Counted from the first letter of the stretch, positions 21,532 to 32,701 are shown. The stretch: DNA of 64,000 bases from Megalobrama amblycephala (GCF_018812025.1 NC_063052.1:22756226-22820225), one strand, 5' to 3'. Numbers and translations are program-made. Notes: generated by a model not told the origin, from the sequence alone.

Positions 21532-23833
21532 GTGGAGGTTCCACAGATCGGGACGCGGGTGCCACAGGGTGCCCCGTCTCTGAGTCAGGAGATCCTTCCT
21601 CAGAGGAATCGGCCAGGGAGGGGCTGTCGCGAGGAGAATGAGGTCTGAGAACCAGGTCCGAGTGGGCCAGTACGGAGCCACTAACAGAACCTGCTCCCCG
21701 TCCTCCCTGACCTTGCACAGGAGTTGTGCGAGAAGGCTCACTGGGGGAAACGCATATTTGCGTAGACCCGGGGGCCAGCTGTGTGCCAGGGCATCCGTGA
21801 CGAGCGTGCCGCCGGTCAGGGAATAGAACCACTGGCAGTGGGCAGTTTCCGGGGAGGCAAACAGGTCTACCTGGGCCTCGCCGAAACGCTGCCAAATCAG
21901 CTGAACCGCCTGGGGGTGGAGCCGCCACTCGCCCGCAAGTGGAGGCTGCCGTGACAGCTCGTCGGCTGCACGGTTGAGCATACCTGGGACATGAGTGGCC
22001 CGAAGGGACCTCAGATGCTTCTGACTCCACAACAAGAGATGGCGGGCGAGTTGCGACATGCGACGGGAGCGTAAACCACCTTGATGGTTGATGTACGCAA
22101 CGGCCGCAGTGCTGTCCGAGCGGACCAGTACGTGCTTGTCTGACAGCAGCTCCTTGAAGCGGCCCAGTGCAAGACGTACTGCTAGCAACTCCAGGCAATT
22201 GATATGCCAATGCAGCTGAGGCCCCGTCCAAAGACCCGACACTGCATGCCCGTTGTACGTGGCCCCCCATCCCGTGGCAGAGGCATCTGTGGAGACCACA
22301 GCATGCCTGGACACTTGTTCCAGGGGTACTCCGGCCCGCAGGAACGAAGGGTCCGACCACCGGACAAGGGTGCGGCGGCAGCTCGGTGTCACGGGGACAC
22401 GGAGCGTGCCGCGCTGCCACGCCCATCTCGGGACCCGACCGCGGAGCCAGTGTTGAAGCGGCCTCATATGGAGCAATCCGAGCGGCGTGACCGCGGCTGC
22501 AGATGCCATATGCCCCAGGAGCCTCTGAAAATCTTTCAGTGGGGCCGCTGTCCTGCGCTTGAGCGAGCTCAGGCAGTTCAACACCGACTGGACGTGCGAC
22601 CGAGTCTAGCTCGAGACCGAGATAAGAGATCCTCTGCCCGGGGGCGAGTTTGCTCTTGTCCCAGTTGACCCGAAGACCCAACCGGCTGAGGTGAGCTAAA
22701 ACCATGTCCCTGTGTTCGCACAACTGCTCTCGCGAGCTGGCCAGGATCAGCCAGTCGTCGAGATAGTTGAGGATACGAACGCCCTGTTCCTTGAGGGGAA
22801 CAATGGCCGCCTCCGCAACCTTCGTAAAGACGCGGGGGGAAAGGGCCAGCCCGAAGGGTAGGACTTTGTACTGATATGCCCGACCCTCGAATGCAAACCG
22901 TAGGAAGGGTCTGTGTCGAGGCAGAATCGCGACATGAAAGTACGCGTCCTTCAGGTCGATTGCTGCAAACCAATCCCGGGGACGGACGCATTCGAAAATG
23001 CGCTTCTGCGTGAGCATCTTGAACGGCATCTTGTGGAGATACCGGTTCAGGACGCGCAGATCCAGGATTGGCCGTAGCCCACCGCCCTTTTTCGGTACAA
23101 TGAAGTAGGGGCTGTAAAACCCCGACTTCATATTGGCTGGAGGGACCGGCTTGATTGCATCCTTCGCCAGGAGGACAGCAATCTCCGCCCGGAGAACAGG
23201 TGCACTGTCCAACGACACCTGAGTGAAGTGGACACCCCTGAAGACCGGGGGACGCCGGGCGAACTGAATCGCATAGCCGAGTCTGATAGTGCGAATGAGC
23301 CAGCGGGACGGGCTGGGAAGCGTGATCCACGCCTCCAGACTCCGAGCCAGCGGGACCAAAGGCACCACAGACGCACCGGGGGTGGGGCAGCAAGGTAGAG
23401 TGGGACCCAACTCGGACGGCATGGGAGCGGCCTGGAGTGTGGTCGAACTCTGGGAGGCAGCAGTGCGTATGGGAGACGGCGCACGGGGCGCGGGCTGCAC
23501 CATCACACTGCCACCTGCTGGCGAAATGGGAGGGGGCTGCGAGTGGCGAGGCGGGGCCTGGCACACTGGCAGGCTGTGACCTGGAGTTTGAGGAAACTGC
23601 TCTTTTTGTGATAAAGTGGGTACCGCTGGACTCCGGGGAGCCAGCGGCGGTAGATGGACAGACATCACAAATTCCCCCCGGCCCTCCTCCGGGGGTGGGA
23701 GAGAAGGTGGAAAACTCTCCCGAAGAGCAAGATCCTTCCCCTCCAGGTTGCCCGTCTCAGGGCCGTGACTTCCTTTTGCGTTTGCCACCTGGCTTGGCTG
23801 AGACGGGCTGGGCACCACGTCCGCGACCGGCAC
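21499..23833 (-). pseudogene. DIRS-A2 pol: RT, RNase H, methyltransferase-like
   Basis: The candidate start at 23833 overlaps the end of gag. A proline-rich N-terminal region (about 190 residues) leads into the RT (FIVPKKGGGLRPI, LKDAYFHV, NYLDDW). After LELDSVA a deletion of about 26 bases near 22600 relative to DIRS-A1 shifts the frame. RNase H (STDASATGWG, VRSDSTAAVAYIN) and the methyltransferase-like domain (DLFASPETAHCQWFYS, KYAFPPVSLL, VLLVAPYWPTRTW) then read in another frame to the stop at 21499. The G-run at the TGWG motif is intact, unlike DIRS-A1. A single long open frame runs through to the recombinase by chance in the shifted frame. Confidence 0.88.
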
Positions 23834-25234
23834 CCTGCTGCTTGGCTGGTGTAGGCTGCTGCTTTGCCGAACCAGCAGGGGCGGAGGACGACGCAGGCGG
23901 GCGCCCTCGGCGACGGGCGGGCTGAGGCTGAGCCACGGGCGGGTGGGTGGAGGCAGCAGCGGACCGCCGTGGCATGACGTGTTTGATAGCCTCAGCCTGC
24001 TTCTGTGCGGCGGAGAACTGTTGGGCGAAGCTCTCCACCGCGTCGCCGAAGAGGCCGACCGGGGACACGGGGGAATTCAGGAACCGCTGCTTGTCGGTTT
24101 CCCGCATGTCCGCCAAGGTCAGCCAGAGATGGCGTTGCTGGACTACCAGGGTAGACATCGCATGACCAACAGCGCGTGCTGTCACCTTCGTCACCCGGAG
24201 GGCAAGGTCGGTGGCAGCGCGCAGCTCCCCAAGCAGTTGTTGGTCAGGCCCTTCCTGGGGCATCTCCGACAGCGCTTTTGCCTGGTAAACCTGCAAAAGG
24301 GCCATCGCGTGCAGGGCTGAGGCAGACCGGCTGAGAACTTACAGGCCCGGGACGGGAGACGCGGCTCACCACGCCAGCCAGTGGCCGTTGGACACAGCTG
24401 CATCGCAACGGACCGCTCGACTGGCGGGATCCTCGCATACCCCCTGGCTTCCCCGCCGTCCAGGGAAGTGAAGGCGGACGAGGGACCGGGCCTTGCACGA
24501 GCACTATACGGTGTTTGCCAAGACCTGGTCACCTCATCGTGCACTTCCGGGAAGAATGGCATTGGGGCGGGACGCTGAACATGACCAGCGCGACCCCCCC
24601 CCAAGTACCAATCATCCAGCCGAGATGGGCCGGGACAGGGTGGAGGGTTCCACTCGAGCCCGACACACAAGGCGGCCCGGGAAAGCACAGCCGTCAACTC
24701 GGGATCCGACTCGGCCACCGCTACCGTCCCGGAGGGCGGCAGCGCGTCCGGATCTTCCTCCCCCGAGGACCCTGGCTCACCTCCCGATGCAGAGATCGAC
24801 ATCCGGTCCGCCGCAGGCGCACCAAAGGTAACGGCTGGACAGTCCGTAGAGGGCCCAGCGGAAACCAACGGCGGCACGACGGGTTGCGGTGCTGATGAGG
24901 CGGCAGGGGCCCGCGGAGCGTTTCCGCTCGGCGGGGAAGCCCTGACCGTAATCCTCAGGTCACCCTTCCCATACACCGCCGAACCGTCATTCCGGCCCGG
25001 GCCGGAAAAAACGGTCGAACGGGGCATAGGAGAGTGGACCCCCGCTTCCTGAGACCTCAGGAAGGACAGTCTAGACCTCAGCACCGCGATAGTCATATTC
25101 CCGCAATGGGAACATGAACCATCCACAAAAGCTGCTTCAGCGTGCTGAACGCCCAAACACGAGATGCAGCGATTGTGCCCATCAGCAGGGACCAGGGAAC
25201 GACCGCACCCAGTAAAGCACAGACGAAATGACAT
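23757..25234 (-). pseudogene. DIRS-A2 gag-like protein, one frameshift
   Basis: Starts with the same Cys-rich head as DIRS-A1 (MSFRLCFTGCGRS, CISCLGVQHAEAAF). A serine/proline-rich middle and an aligned block FTSLDGGEARGYARIP..ERSVAMQLCP follow. Near 24325 a small indel shifts the frame. The C-terminal part then reads ALLQVYQAKALSEMPQEGPD, TDLALRVTKVTARAVGHAMS and FAQQFSAAQKQAEAI, and ends in a strongly basic, Pro/Ala-rich tail (RRRGRPPASSS, GKRKRKSRP) suited to nucleic-acid binding. Length over both frames is about 490 residues. It presumably packages the element RNA, by analogy only. Confidence 0.75.
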
Positions 25235-25572
25235 ACTGTCAGGGTTTGTCTGTAAAGCTCTTTTAGAAGGGGAAAGATCAGCTCACTTGTGCTGAAGCAC
25301 ACAGGGAGTGACGCAATGTGCTCAGGTACACCACTCCCTGAACACACCGAGGAACCGGCCCAAATCGCAACACGCACACACACTTTTAGAGTGTTGCTGT
25401 TACAACAGCAGTTGAGAGCTTATAGCTCGGCTCCTCGGAAGCTCGCGACCTCGCTGGAGTGCCTTCACTACCAACATGAACAGCTCGCTGTTTAATCCTC
25501 TTCTGAGGCAGTTTTTAGTTTCAGTTTTACTGAAGTCTGAAGCAGGACACCAGTGTATGGCTCCGAAGCGAA

Positions 25573-25762
25573 AGACAGAGTGCGATTGCATCCGCTTCCT
25601 ATTTATATACACCTGTCGGGGGCGGTGCGCATTATGCAAATATCGCACGCCAATTCCATTGGCTTGTTTTAGTTCACACGAAGCTGATAGGGCTCTCTAA
25701 GCGATATCCCAATTCGTCGGTCACTACTGACGTACGTCGAACGTGACCGACTGAAAGGGAAC
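25573..25762 (-). repeat. DIRS-A2 5' inverted terminal repeat with TATA box
   Basis: The minus strand begins CCCTTTCAGTCGGTCACG and contains TATAAATA at 25607-25600, about 370 bp upstream of the gag start, matching DIRS-A1. Confidence 0.85.
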
Positions 25763-26180
25763 ACCAGTGACAAAAAAAGGGGACATGCAGTCTTTAAATA
25801 AATGCACAAAAATAAAAAAAAATCATTAAGCTGTCATGTATGTGTATTCATAAAGTCAAAGTGTAATATAATAATGTGGTCTAAGTTTAAATGTTAGAAA
25901 AAGAAATACATTTTAAGACATTTTGTCATACCAAAAGTGGACGTTTCTGTAGAATGACCCAGTTACATTTATATTATTTTTATCATTACTTATAAGTCAT
26001 GCATTTGTTTTTTCAGTGCGCATGCTCATAATCCATCACACTGATTTATAAGTATTAATTAATCAGTCGATTCAGTTTTAGGTAATTATGGTGTGGGCTG
26101 TTGAATGTAATCATTAAAATCGTTGGAATCGTTAAAAAATAGTTTGATTAACCCTGATTTAACAATGATTTAACTGTGCT
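25763..26180. other. Right part of TGGGTCA element 2 and flank
   Basis: ACCAGTGACA completes the split motif. The element ends at 25961, and AT-rich DNA without a gene runs to the right subterminal repeats. Confidence 0.5.
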
Positions 26181-26250
26181 GTTAACATGGTGGGCTGCCC
26201 ACAGTAAACTCTCATGTTGGCCCTACAGTGAAAAACTTCTGTGGGCCCTG

Positions 26251-26530
26251 CATGAGTTAACCCATCGGGGGGCCCTGTGGGTTTTCTGTGGGCAAACCCA
26301 CAGTGGGTTGCCCAGAGTAAACCCTAATGGGGGCCCAAATGGGCAAAACTGCTATGGGCCCTGCATGGGTTAACCCACTGGGGACCCGTGTGGGTTTTCT
26401 GTGGGCAAGCCCACTGTGGGTAAACCCTCATGGGGGCCCAAATGGGCAAAACTGCTATGGGCCCCGCATGGGCTAACCCACTGGGGGCCCGTGTGGGTTT
26501 TCTGTGGGCAAGCCCACTGTGGGTTTGCCC
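26251..26530 (-). repeat. Right subterminal tandem repeat, 103-113 bp unit
   Basis: Units start CATGAGTTAACCCATCGGGG (26251), CATGGGTTAACCCACTGGGG (26364) and CATGGGCTAACCCACTGGGG (26467), with GTGGGTTTTCTGTGGGCAA in each. Composition (GTGGGC/GCCCAC) matches the left subterminal block, but the unit length differs. Confidence 0.85.
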
Positions 26531-26634
26531 ACAGATAGCCCACATGGGGCCCCAAAGGGTTTGCCCTTGCCCACACTGTCCCACAGAAAACCCACACTTA
26601 CCCGAAGTGAGCCCACACTGGCATGTTTGCTGGG

Positions 26635-26945
26635 AATCCCCCCGACTGCCAAAGCGCAATCTTCTACAGAACAATCTATAGTCGGACAAAGTTTAAAAGC
26701 ATGTCGGCGTGTGAGCATTTCCAGACCCACACTGCCAACTCCGCGAACCGGCATGATTCCCGGTTACACGGGCTGTCACTACCACCAAACCACTAAACCA
26801 CTTAAACTATACCACTAACAATAAACAAAACTCTTAAATAAACCTAAAAAAACATAAGAAAAAAGAGAGAAAAAGAGAGGAAAAACACTCACGCAAAACC
26901 ACGCTCCCAGTCTCGCATCCACTCACTCAACTTCCGCTCAGAGAG
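26635..26945 (-). pseudogene. LINE-A 5' UTR and ORF1 N-terminus
   Basis: The minus-strand ATG at 26754 encodes MPVRGVGSVGLEMLTRRHAF and TIDCSVEDCALAVGG, the N-terminus typical of Tx1-like ORF1, then meets the insert at 26634. The codon split by the insert (26637-26635) continues in frame at 9000. About 190 bases of 5' UTR precede it, ending at a GA microsatellite. It belongs to the same LINE copy as 788-9002. Confidence 0.8.
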
Positions 26946-26960
26946 AGAGAGAGAGAGAGA
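26941..26960. repeat. (GA)n microsatellite
   Basis: Ten GA units between the LINE-A 5' end and the 3' end of the L1-like element. Confidence 0.95.
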
Positions 26961-28595
26961 TTTAAATATAATTTTATAAGTGTTTTATTTATATTTGATA
27001 TTAGTCGGTGTTGCTACCTCTTCCTGACCCCCCTCCCCCCAATCATGTGTGAATACTGATGGTGTATCATTGAGGATGGCTTCAGACAAAGAAGGTCAGT
27101 GGATTCATGACTGTTGGAAGTTAATGAGAGATGACCAAGAAGGATGTAATTCTGATGTATTATTTTGAGTAGAAGTAGACAAGTTTTCCATGGAGATGTA
27201 CTCTATTAGTACATTTTTCCAAGTTGTAATGTGTATGGTGTTCCTTGATTTCCAGTTCACGAGGATAGTTTTCTTAATAGTTAGAGCCACTAGGAGTAAG
27301 TGACTGTTTGTACTGTTTAAATTGATTATGGATATGTCACCTAATATACAGAGGGAAGGAGACAGCAGGATGTGACATCCCATAAGGTTGGACAGTGAGT
27401 CAGTAACGTTTTCCCAGAATTTTTTTAACTGAGGTGCAACGCCAAATAGGGTGTAAATAGGTGTCTGGGGTGTTTTGTGTGCAATGTGAGCATGTTTCTG
27501 AAGTAAAACCCATTTTAAATAATTTTAAAAATTAAAAAAAAATTAAATAAATCTATGAAGTACTTTATACTGTATAAGTTGTAAGTTGGCGTTTTTTGTC
27601 ATGAAGTAGATATTTTTGCAGATTTGTGTCCAGAAAGCGGCATTGGGAGCAATGGATAAGTCTGATTCCCATTTAGCATTGGGTAGGCTTAATGTGTTGT
27701 CTGATTTGGATATTATTTTATATATTTTGGAGAGTAGTTTTTTTGGGGACGTTATATTAATTAGATTAGAGGAGAAAGTTCTAGATTAATTGTCTGAGTG
27801 TCTGATATTTTTGATTGAATAGATGATTTGATTTGTAAGTATTCCAAAAAACAATTACTCCCAATGCCGTATTTCTGGACCAAGTGAGAAAATGGTGCCA
27901 GGTTGTTATTAAGGAGGATGTGTTGAAGTTGTGTGATGCTCTTATCTGCATGTGCGTAAATTAAGTGGCTTCTTGTTAACTATAAAATCTGGGTTATTCC
28001 AGATCGGGGTGTATTTAAATGGTGCAAGAGGGGTGTTTGTGATTTGATTAAATTTCCACCAGGCTGTCAGAGCTGCAGCTATTGTCAGTGTTTTAAAACA
28101 GTGATGCTTTTTGATTGTCCGATTATAGAAAGGTAATTCTGAAATGTTAATGTCCTTACAAATTGACTGTTCAACATCTAGCCATGTGATTTCTGATGGG
28201 TTAGGATGAATCCATTTGTATATATTTTGTATCTTCGCCTTAGTCAGACTTGATGACTGCAGCTACCGACAGCACGTGTTCTCAATAAAGAATCCTGCTG
28301 AAGATACATCCAAGTCTCCTGGTCTTTGCTTCTGAGATTTCCAACAGGTTTTTTCCAGTTGAATTTAATGACGATTGAATCTAGTGATTTAAACCAGGTG
28401 AGGGTGGGTAATGCTGGAGTCATTGTAAATAAATAGTTTAATTTAGGGAGTATAGTCATTTTAATTACTGATATTCTGCTTATAATGGATAGTGGTAAGT
28501 TCATCCAGAGATGAAGGTCATCATTTATTGTTTTAAGTAATGGAGTAAAGTTGAGTCCAAACAGCTCTGACAGCGTGGGGGAAACATTAATGCCT
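26961..28595 (-). pseudogene. L1-like ORF2, C-terminal part and 3' UTR
   Basis: The minus strand continues directly from the RT once the Harbinger-like element is removed: GINVSPTLSELFGLNF, then RISVIKMTILPKLNYLF, LPTLTWFKSLDSIVIKFNWKK, and after the LTR fragment LTKAKIQNIYKWIHPNPS and HHCFKTLTIAAALTAWWKFN. The end resembles L1 C-termini (LVALTIKKTILVNWKSRN). Several stops are present. The RT thumb and C-terminal region lack catalytic residues. Confidence 0.75.
28251..28346 (+). mobile_element. LTR 3' fragment
   Basis: Matches the last 100 bases of the solo LTR at 18240-18664 (CTCAATAAAGAA, AAGTCTCCTGGTCTTTGCTT, TTTCCAACA). It interrupts the L1-like ORF2 between KFNWKK and LTKAKIQ. The 5' part of the LTR is missing; no clear target duplication. 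Confidence 0.65.
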
Positions 28596-28597
28596 AA

Positions 28598-29783
28598 AGC
28601 CCTATTCGGACGGGATTAGTTTTACATGGGGATGTGGAGTAAAGGAATTTTACCTCAGGACGACTGTAATATTAATTGGCCAATTCGCACGGGACAAGAC
28701 ATCTCAGTAAAACTAGCAGAAGTGGGAGGGTTAACTCGATTTACGCACCGCCGTCACCTCCCTGTCGTCATGTGGGTATACATTGCTTCCTGATACCATG
28801 TGCACAAACACATACAATCTAAATATATTACCTGTATATAACAGTCAGGTCCAGTCAAATGACTTATTAATTAAATTCTGATTGGATTATGATGGTAATA
28901 GGCACTTAGCTAAAGATAAAATTAGTTTTGTGCCTCTGATAAGTGCTTTCAATATTCTTTTTGCTCTGAATGGTATGTAGAAAATACTTGAGGTTTGCAA
29001 CAGACTTGTCCCACCACCTACAACACAAACGAATGTTTCTTCAAGTGCTTCCATGCTTGAAAAATGCGCAGAAAACTACTTTTAAACAGGAAATGACGGA
29101 AATTTACCATACATACTTACAGCGGGTCTATTCGGACGGGATTAGTATTACCTGAGGTAATTTTTCCGGACCTTTTTACAGAAGGTAAAAGTCGCCGTAA
29201 TCTTTACTGACATTTACTGTCCGTAATGATTACCGAGATGGCACATTCGGACTGGACTAAAATCACAGAGAAGCTCTGCTAATAATTACTTTACCCCCAC
29301 CTCCTGAAGAGTTCATTTGCAAAAACCGATAAACGCCACTTTAAAAAAAAAAATGAACTAAGTGCTGAGCATTATTCTCCATATATAGCACGTTATGTAC
29401 CCTAAATCTGTTTTGTCAGAAAAGTTGGTATTGTCCACTGTCAGGCATCGCAAGTTCACGTTTTACAGCAGAAGCCGACAAGCGCCCTTGTTGTTTGTGT
29501 ACAGAAACCGATAAGTCCGTTTTAGCGAATCAGCGCGCAGTATTCAGGTCAGGTGACAAGGCTTTTAGTCACTTCAAAAAGACGCACTAGCTGAGGGAAG
29601 TTTTGTCAAAAAGTGATCGAGGATTTATAATTTCGACTCCTGTAAGTCCTTGTACACCATACATGACTTACATGCTGAAAAATTAGTTGTCCTTTTGCTT
29701 GTGTGTGTACGCGTGCGTGCGTGCATGCATGTGTGTGTGTGTGTGTGTACTTGTGTGCCGACCTGTTTGTGTGTGTGTGTGTG

Positions 29784-29827
<44 letters not shown>

Positions 29828-30228
29828 CACAGTGAGTGGATGGATGTGTGTGTGCACGCGTTTGTGTGCACATGTGTGTTTGAGTGTGTTTTAAATGCAA
29901 TTACTTGGGTTTTGTTTAACTCTGAAACATGAAATGTGGAGTTATCTGCTTTTGCCAAAAAACGACTGTTGGAATTATCTGCTTTTGCTAAAAAACAAAC
30001 TTTTAAAATATATATAAAACATACTTTCAATGAACTTTAATTTTTTAATTTACCTGTATTTTTCAGAGTTATTATTACTTAATCAAAACAACCCAACTGC
30101 AGTTTGATTGATATTACTTGGAATGCACAATAAAAAAAACATGATTTGTGAGAATTAATAAAAATGGAGTTATCTGTTTTTGCAAATAAACTCTTCCCAT
30201 GTAAAACTAATCCCGTCCGAATAGGGCT
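28598..30228. mobile_element. PIF/Harbinger-like non-autonomous transposon (1.63 kb)
   Basis: Termini AGCCCTATTCGGACGGGATT and the inverse AATCCCGTCCGAATAGGGCT are flanked by TAA at 28595-28597 and 30229-30231, the 3-bp duplication typical of PIF/Harbinger. Removal restores L1 coding sequence. A second partial terminus (TTCGGACGGGATTAGTATTA) lies inside near 29130, so another copy is nested. No transposase is visible; a TG microsatellite fills about 29700-29832. Confidence 0.8.
29697..29832 (+). repeat. (TG)n microsatellite
   Basis: Long, slightly interrupted GT/TG tract. Apparent CV- or HT-rich ORFs on both strands are artefacts of it. Confidence 0.95.
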
Positions 30229-30231
30229 TAA

Positions 30232-32200
30232 GTATGTGCTATAATTGGAGCACAAAGGAATAGATGGTGTCTGGGATATCACATCCAAGCTGTTGGAACG
30301 TAATGAAAGTATGGCAGATTTACTCCAGTTGATCGAGTATTCAGAGATATTTGAGAATGAATCAATGAGTTTAATCGTTTCTTGTAATGATGATGGGGGT
30401 CTTGTAAATATAGTAATATATCATCAGCGTAAAGACTAATTTTGTGGTGCATGTTTAGTGTTTGAATTCCTTTAATGTAGCTGTTTTGATGGCTGCTGCT
30501 AACACCTCAATGAAAATGGTGAATAATGAAGGGGAGAGTGGGCATCCTTGTCTAGTCCCCCGTTGCAGTGTGAATATATGTGATGTTAGCCCATTGGTGA
30601 TGACAGTGGCTGAAGGTGATGTATACATAATTTTGATCCAATTAATGAATGACTCCCCAAAACCAAACCTCTCTAATGTGGAAAACGGGAATTTCCAGTT
30701 GACCCTATCAAAAGCTTTTTCTGCGTCAAGAGTAACTATGATGGTTTTGGTTTTTTGAGTTGATGAGTAATGCATTAATTTAAAAACTCTGCGTGTGTTG
30801 TTGGATGAAAGTCTACCTTTGATTAAACCGGTTTGATCTGGATGGATTATAGATGGTGTGACTGTTTCTATTCTATGTGCTAGTGCTTTGGGTATTTATT
30901 TTGTTTAAGAAGGAGTGAAATTGTGGCTGTGTTTATATTATCTGGGAGTTTTGATTTTTGTTTTTATTCATTAATCATATGGACGAAGAGTGGTGATAAA
31001 ATGGACCAAAAGTGTTTGTAGAACTCAGCAGGGAATCCATCGGGGCCTGGCGCTTTATTGTTTGGCATGAGTTTGAGGGCATTAAAAAGTTCATGTTCTG
31101 TTAAGGGAGATTCAAGAGTATTTATTTGATGTTTACTGAGTTGAGGTAGGTTGATATTGTTGAGAAATTAGTCAATGTCTTTCTGATCTGGGTCTTTTTC
31201 GGAAGAATATAATTTACTGTAAACATTTTGAAAGATTTAATTTATTTCTTCTGTTGAGTTGGTGGATTTCTCTGCTGTGTCTATAATCACTGGTATTGCA
31301 GCTTTTTCCTTATTTTGTTTGATTTGATTTGCCAAATAATTACCAAATTTGTTACTATGATGGAAGTCTATTTGTCTTAGCCTATGAATTAGGAATTGTG
31401 TATGTTTATTGATTAATTCGTTCAATTTGAGTTTATATTTTCTTAATGAATCCTGTATTTCTTCTGTTGGGTTATTTATGTTAATGTCTTCTAGTAGTTT
31501 GATTTTTTGTTCCAGGTCTGCTTGTTGATCCTTTTCTTTCATTTTTTTATAAACAGAGAAAGAAATTATTTTTGGGAAAAATGAGAATTCTTTAATGTTA
31601 GGATGCTGTAGACGCCAACTATCACCAAGACCAAAATCACTCATGAACTATTTTATGGTTTCTGCAGATTTCCAAATGCGTTTATTGCCTAAACTATTAG
31701 ATCTATCTATTGTTGGGTCTAGAGCTGTATTGAAATTGCCTGCAATTATGACTAGACAATTCGAAAAATTTGAAATTGAGGAGAAAAAATGTCTGGAAAA
31801 AGGATGGATTATCTGTGTTTGGGCCATATAAGTTGCCAATTGTGACTGGGCTATTATTAATGGAGATGTTTATGATAATGAAATGTCCTTCAGGGTCTGT
31901 AATGGTGGTATTATGAACAAAATAGATTATTTACTTATTAGAATGTGTACTCTTTGTTTTGTGTTGTAGTGAGCTGAGAATAAATGAATGTAATTTGATG
32001 ATTTAATTTTGTTATAATCTGATTCTGATAGATGTGTTTCTTGCAGGAGACATATGTCGGCTTGTAGTTTATTTAAATGATTAAAAACTTTGACCTTCTT
32101 TGTCTGAGAACCAAATCCACGAACGTTCCAGGTTACAAAAGTGATAGATGACGTTTTAGTGAAAAATAGACATAAATGTATATTAACGTGTGGGCCTGTT
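30232..32200 (-). pseudogene. L1-like ORF2: endonuclease and reverse transcriptase
   Basis: Minus strand: endonuclease start ITFVTWNVRGFGSQTKKVKV, LQADICLLQETHL (catalytic Glu), then VIIAGNFNTALDPTIDRS and SDFGLGDSWRLQHPN. The linker carries a predicted helical segment (QQADLEQKIKLLEDI). RT boxes: NNKAPGPDGFPAEFY (about 31050), TLDAEKAFDRVNWKF, TLQRGTRQGCPLSPSLFTIF; the segment near 30450 that should carry the catalytic Asp-Asp box is degenerate. Multiple stops and frameshifts separate these blocks. The motif spelling is L1-type and distinct from LINE-A and LINE-B. Confidence 0.82.
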
Positions 32201-32444
32201 AGTACTGTATATGTATAAATGTGAGTGTATGTATTCGAGTTGGTGTAGTAGTGCGTATGTGTGTGTGCATAAAAATGCAATGTTGTTGGCAGACTAACAA
32301 AAATACAGATACACAACTGACAGAATACACAGCAGAACAGCAACAACAAAACAGAAACCATTAAATACAAACATATGGTGGAACATGGGAAGGGGGGACA
32401 CGAGAAATAGGTGCAAAAGTAGGAGCGCATCTAATAGATTAGAG

Positions 32445-32638
32445 CAGGGATGGGCAACTCCGGTCCTGGAGGGCCAGTGTCCTGCAGAGTTTATCTCCAT
32501 CCCTGATAAAAACTCACTTGCCTATAGCTTTCTACTAATTCTGAAGACCTTGATTAGCTGGTTCAGGTGTGTTTGATTAGGGTTGGAGCTAAACTCTGCT
32601 GGACAGTGGCCCTCCAGGACTGAAGTTGCCCATCCCTG
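32445..32638. mobile_element. hAT MITE (194 bp) with 8-bp target duplication
   Basis: CAGGGATGGGCAACT and AGTTGCCCATCCCTG form the TIR; GATTAGAG flanks both sides (32437-32444 and 32639-32646). Inserted upstream of the L1-like endonuclease. Confidence 0.9.
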
Positions 32639-32701
32639 GATTAGAGAGAGAAAGAGAGATAGAGAGAGAAAGAACGAAAGAAAGCAAGCAAGAAAGAGAC
32701 A

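Larger units (their letters stand above)
19484..25762 (-). mobile_element. DIRS-A2: longer DIRS copy, defective
   Basis: About 6.28 kb, the same family as DIRS-A1 but with a full-length gag-pol region. One AAC (GTT on the element strand) marks both edges (19484-19486 and 25760-25762). Removing the element restores GGTAAC-ACCAGTGACA, an intact copy of the motif found across the host element, so insertion caused no duplication or loss. Lesions: a frameshift in gag (about 24325), a deletion of about 26 bases in pol (about 22600), and TGG to TAG in the recombinase at 20633-20635. Confidence 0.93.
17551..25961. mobile_element. TGGGTCA element 2 with 26-bp perfect TIR, interrupted by DIRS-A2
   Basis: The left terminus TGGGTCATTCTACAGAAACG plus TCCACT is perfectly inverted at the right (to 25961). 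Without DIRS-A2 the element is about 2.1 kb. It carries motif copies TGTCACTGGTGTTACC or close variants at 17931-17946, 18124-18138, 18707-18722, 18723-18737, 18751-18765, 18766-18780 and 19127-19142, plus the one split by DIRS-A2. The flanking octamers GTTATAGA and GTTACATT match at 5 of 8, so the target duplication is unproven. No transposase. Confidence 0.65.
9003..26634. mobile_element. 17.6 kb TIR-bounded insertion in LINE-A ORF1 (unclassified)
   Basis: Left end CCCAGCAAACATGC (9003-9016); right end GCATGTTTGCTGGG (26621-26634), a perfect 14-bp inverted repeat. AA flanks both sides (9001-9002 and 26635-26636) and is a possible 2-bp target duplication. Removing the segment plus one AA rejoins LINE-A ORF1 in frame (VGG-I-VGYDSV). 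Both ends continue into GTGGGC-rich subterminal repeats. The interior has no recognisable transposase and is loaded with nested elements: DIRS-A2, MITEs and a solo LTR. It could be a large non-autonomous DNA transposon, or a smaller one swollen by later insertions. Recombination between two short family members is less likely given the shared LINE. Confidence 0.6.

Noticed and set aside
20633..23833. Single 1066-codon reading frame as an intact gene
   Set aside because: It starts in the RT frame, passes through a deletion-induced shift, and only by chance stays open through RNase H in the wrong frame before re-entering the recombinase frame.
29606..30030. Long His/Thr or Val/Cys-rich ORFs
   Set aside because: Pure (TG)n microsatellite translation.
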